A stretch of DNA of 64,000 nucleotides from NCBI RefSeq assembly GCF_000576305.1, contig NZ_BAVZ01000001.1, positions 62,001-126,000 of the forward strand, given 5' to 3'. This DNA is from Paenibacillus pini JCM 16418. GTDB lineage: Bacteria > Bacillota > Bacilli > Paenibacillales > Paenibacillaceae. Below are positions 63,656 to 64,000 of the stretch, piece after piece. The notes under the pieces were generated by a model. The model searched no databases, had not been told where the DNA came from, and worked only from the letters and a program-made list of their open reading frames with translations. Every line of letters begins with the position of its first letter. Positions within the stretch are counted from its first letter, which is position 1. Both the position numbers and the translations under genes were made by a program.

Positions 63656-64000
63656 ATGAAAAGTATGGTTGATCAAATGCTTTCTCATCCCCTTGGGATT
63701 CTGGTTGGATATTTTTCTGTAGCGATTGTAGGTTTAATCGTGTTTCTCTCTTGTTTTGAGCTGGTAGCTCGTTATAAGTGCTGGAATGAGATTGGTCGAG
63801 GAAATATCGCTGCAGCTTTGGCGACAGGAGGCAAAATTTTTGGGATATGCAATGTCCTTAGGTATAGTATCGAAGCCAAAACATCTGTTTTTGACACGAT
63901 GAAGTGGTCACTTTTTGGATTTGTTCTGTTATTTATTGCTTATATTTTGTATGAATTTCTAACTCCAGTCTTCTCTGTTGACAATGAGATTATAAAGGAT
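63656..64000 (+). CDS. DUF350 family membrane protein (3' truncated by window)
   Basis: The frame starts at ATG 63656, after AGGATGTGA, and runs to the window end without a stop, giving 115 residues. The sequence contains MLSHPLGILVGYFSVAIVGLIVFLSCFELVARYKCWNEIGRGNIAAALATGGKIFGICNVLRYSI and a third hydrophobic segment. The loop with GNIAAALATGGK and IFGICNVLRYS is characteristic of the DUF350/UPF0719 family. Its function is unknown. It follows mutS2 by 25 bases and is probably in the same transcript. About one more membrane segment is expected beyond the window. Confidence 0.82.
   Translation, partial: MKSMVDQMLSHPLGILVGYFSVAIVGLIVFLSCFELVARYKCWNEIGRGNIAAALATGGKIFGICNVLRYSIEAKTSVFDTMKWSLFGFVLLFIAYILYEFLTPVFSVDNEIIKD

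Overview
The window reads as a chromosomal segment of a low-to-moderate GC Firmicute, most likely Paenibacillus. The evidence is gene content and order (infC-rpmI-rplT behind an L20-type leader; T-box-pheS-pheT-zapA; a YvlD-like membrane gene, then mutS2 and a DUF350 gene; ilvB-ilvN-ilvC-leuA-leuB behind a T-box), strong AGGAGG ribosome binding sites, frequent TTG/GTG starts, and B. subtilis-type control elements (PerR box, CsoR-family operator, T-boxes). The species is inferred, not proven.

Layout. 1-1.9 kb: end of 2-oxoglutarate dehydrogenase E1 and all of E2. 2-6.7 kb: a rhodanese under a CsoR/CstR-like operator, a small reverse-strand protein, a Nudix hydrolase, an AEC transporter, two poorly known proteins and an RluA-type pseudouridine synthase. 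6.9-10.6 kb: RecQ and a B12-binding radical SAM protein. 10.7-14.3 kb: a reverse-strand group with the tRNA wobble-uridine genes mnmL-mnmM, manA and a lipase-like hydrolase. 15-17.5 kb: trmB, a UgtP-like glycolipid glycosyltransferase and a PAP2 phosphatase.

17.6-23.7 kb is a very AT-rich accessory island and the most interesting part. It holds a divergent LytTR regulator, a 63-residue eight-cysteine peptide that I recognise as a relative of the defensin-like bacteriocin laterosporulin, two soluble CxxC thioredoxin-like proteins, an ABC exporter without a peptidase domain, a MauE-like membrane protein, a membrane-anchored thioredoxin-fold protein without CxxC, and an unknown protein. I read it as a leaderless, disulfide-rich bacteriocin locus carrying its own redox and export machinery.

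23.7-31.5 kb: a GT2 glycosyltransferase, the IF3-L35-L20 operon (IF3 apparently starting at ATC) and a nupNOPQ-type nucleoside importer. 31.6-40.3 kb: a Gly-rich protein, a GNAT acetyltransferase, the ilv-leu operon, leuB and a PerR-box-controlled peroxiredoxin. 40.5-47.5 kb: a Cys-rich small protein, a PAS histidine kinase, leucyl aminopeptidase, a DRE-TIM aldolase-like protein and a GGDEF-EAL protein. 47.6-52.5 kb: tRNA-Pro and tRNA-Gly, a 26-residue membrane microprotein, a WYL regulator, a broken DJ-1/PfpI gene, a palindromic repeat element and a broken ABC-F gene. 52.5-64 kb: pheST, a ZapA with an extremely long 11-residue-repeat coiled coil, a CuA-site lipoprotein, a diguanylate cyclase, a holin-like membrane protein, mutS2 and a DUF350 gene cut by the window end.

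Seven reading-frame breaks (trmB tail, nupO, ilvB, the DJ-1 gene, ABC-F twice, mutS2) all fit loss of exactly one base. That points to a systematic sequencing or assembly error rather than decay of essential genes. No insertion sequence, prophage, CRISPR array, rRNA or replication origin was seen.
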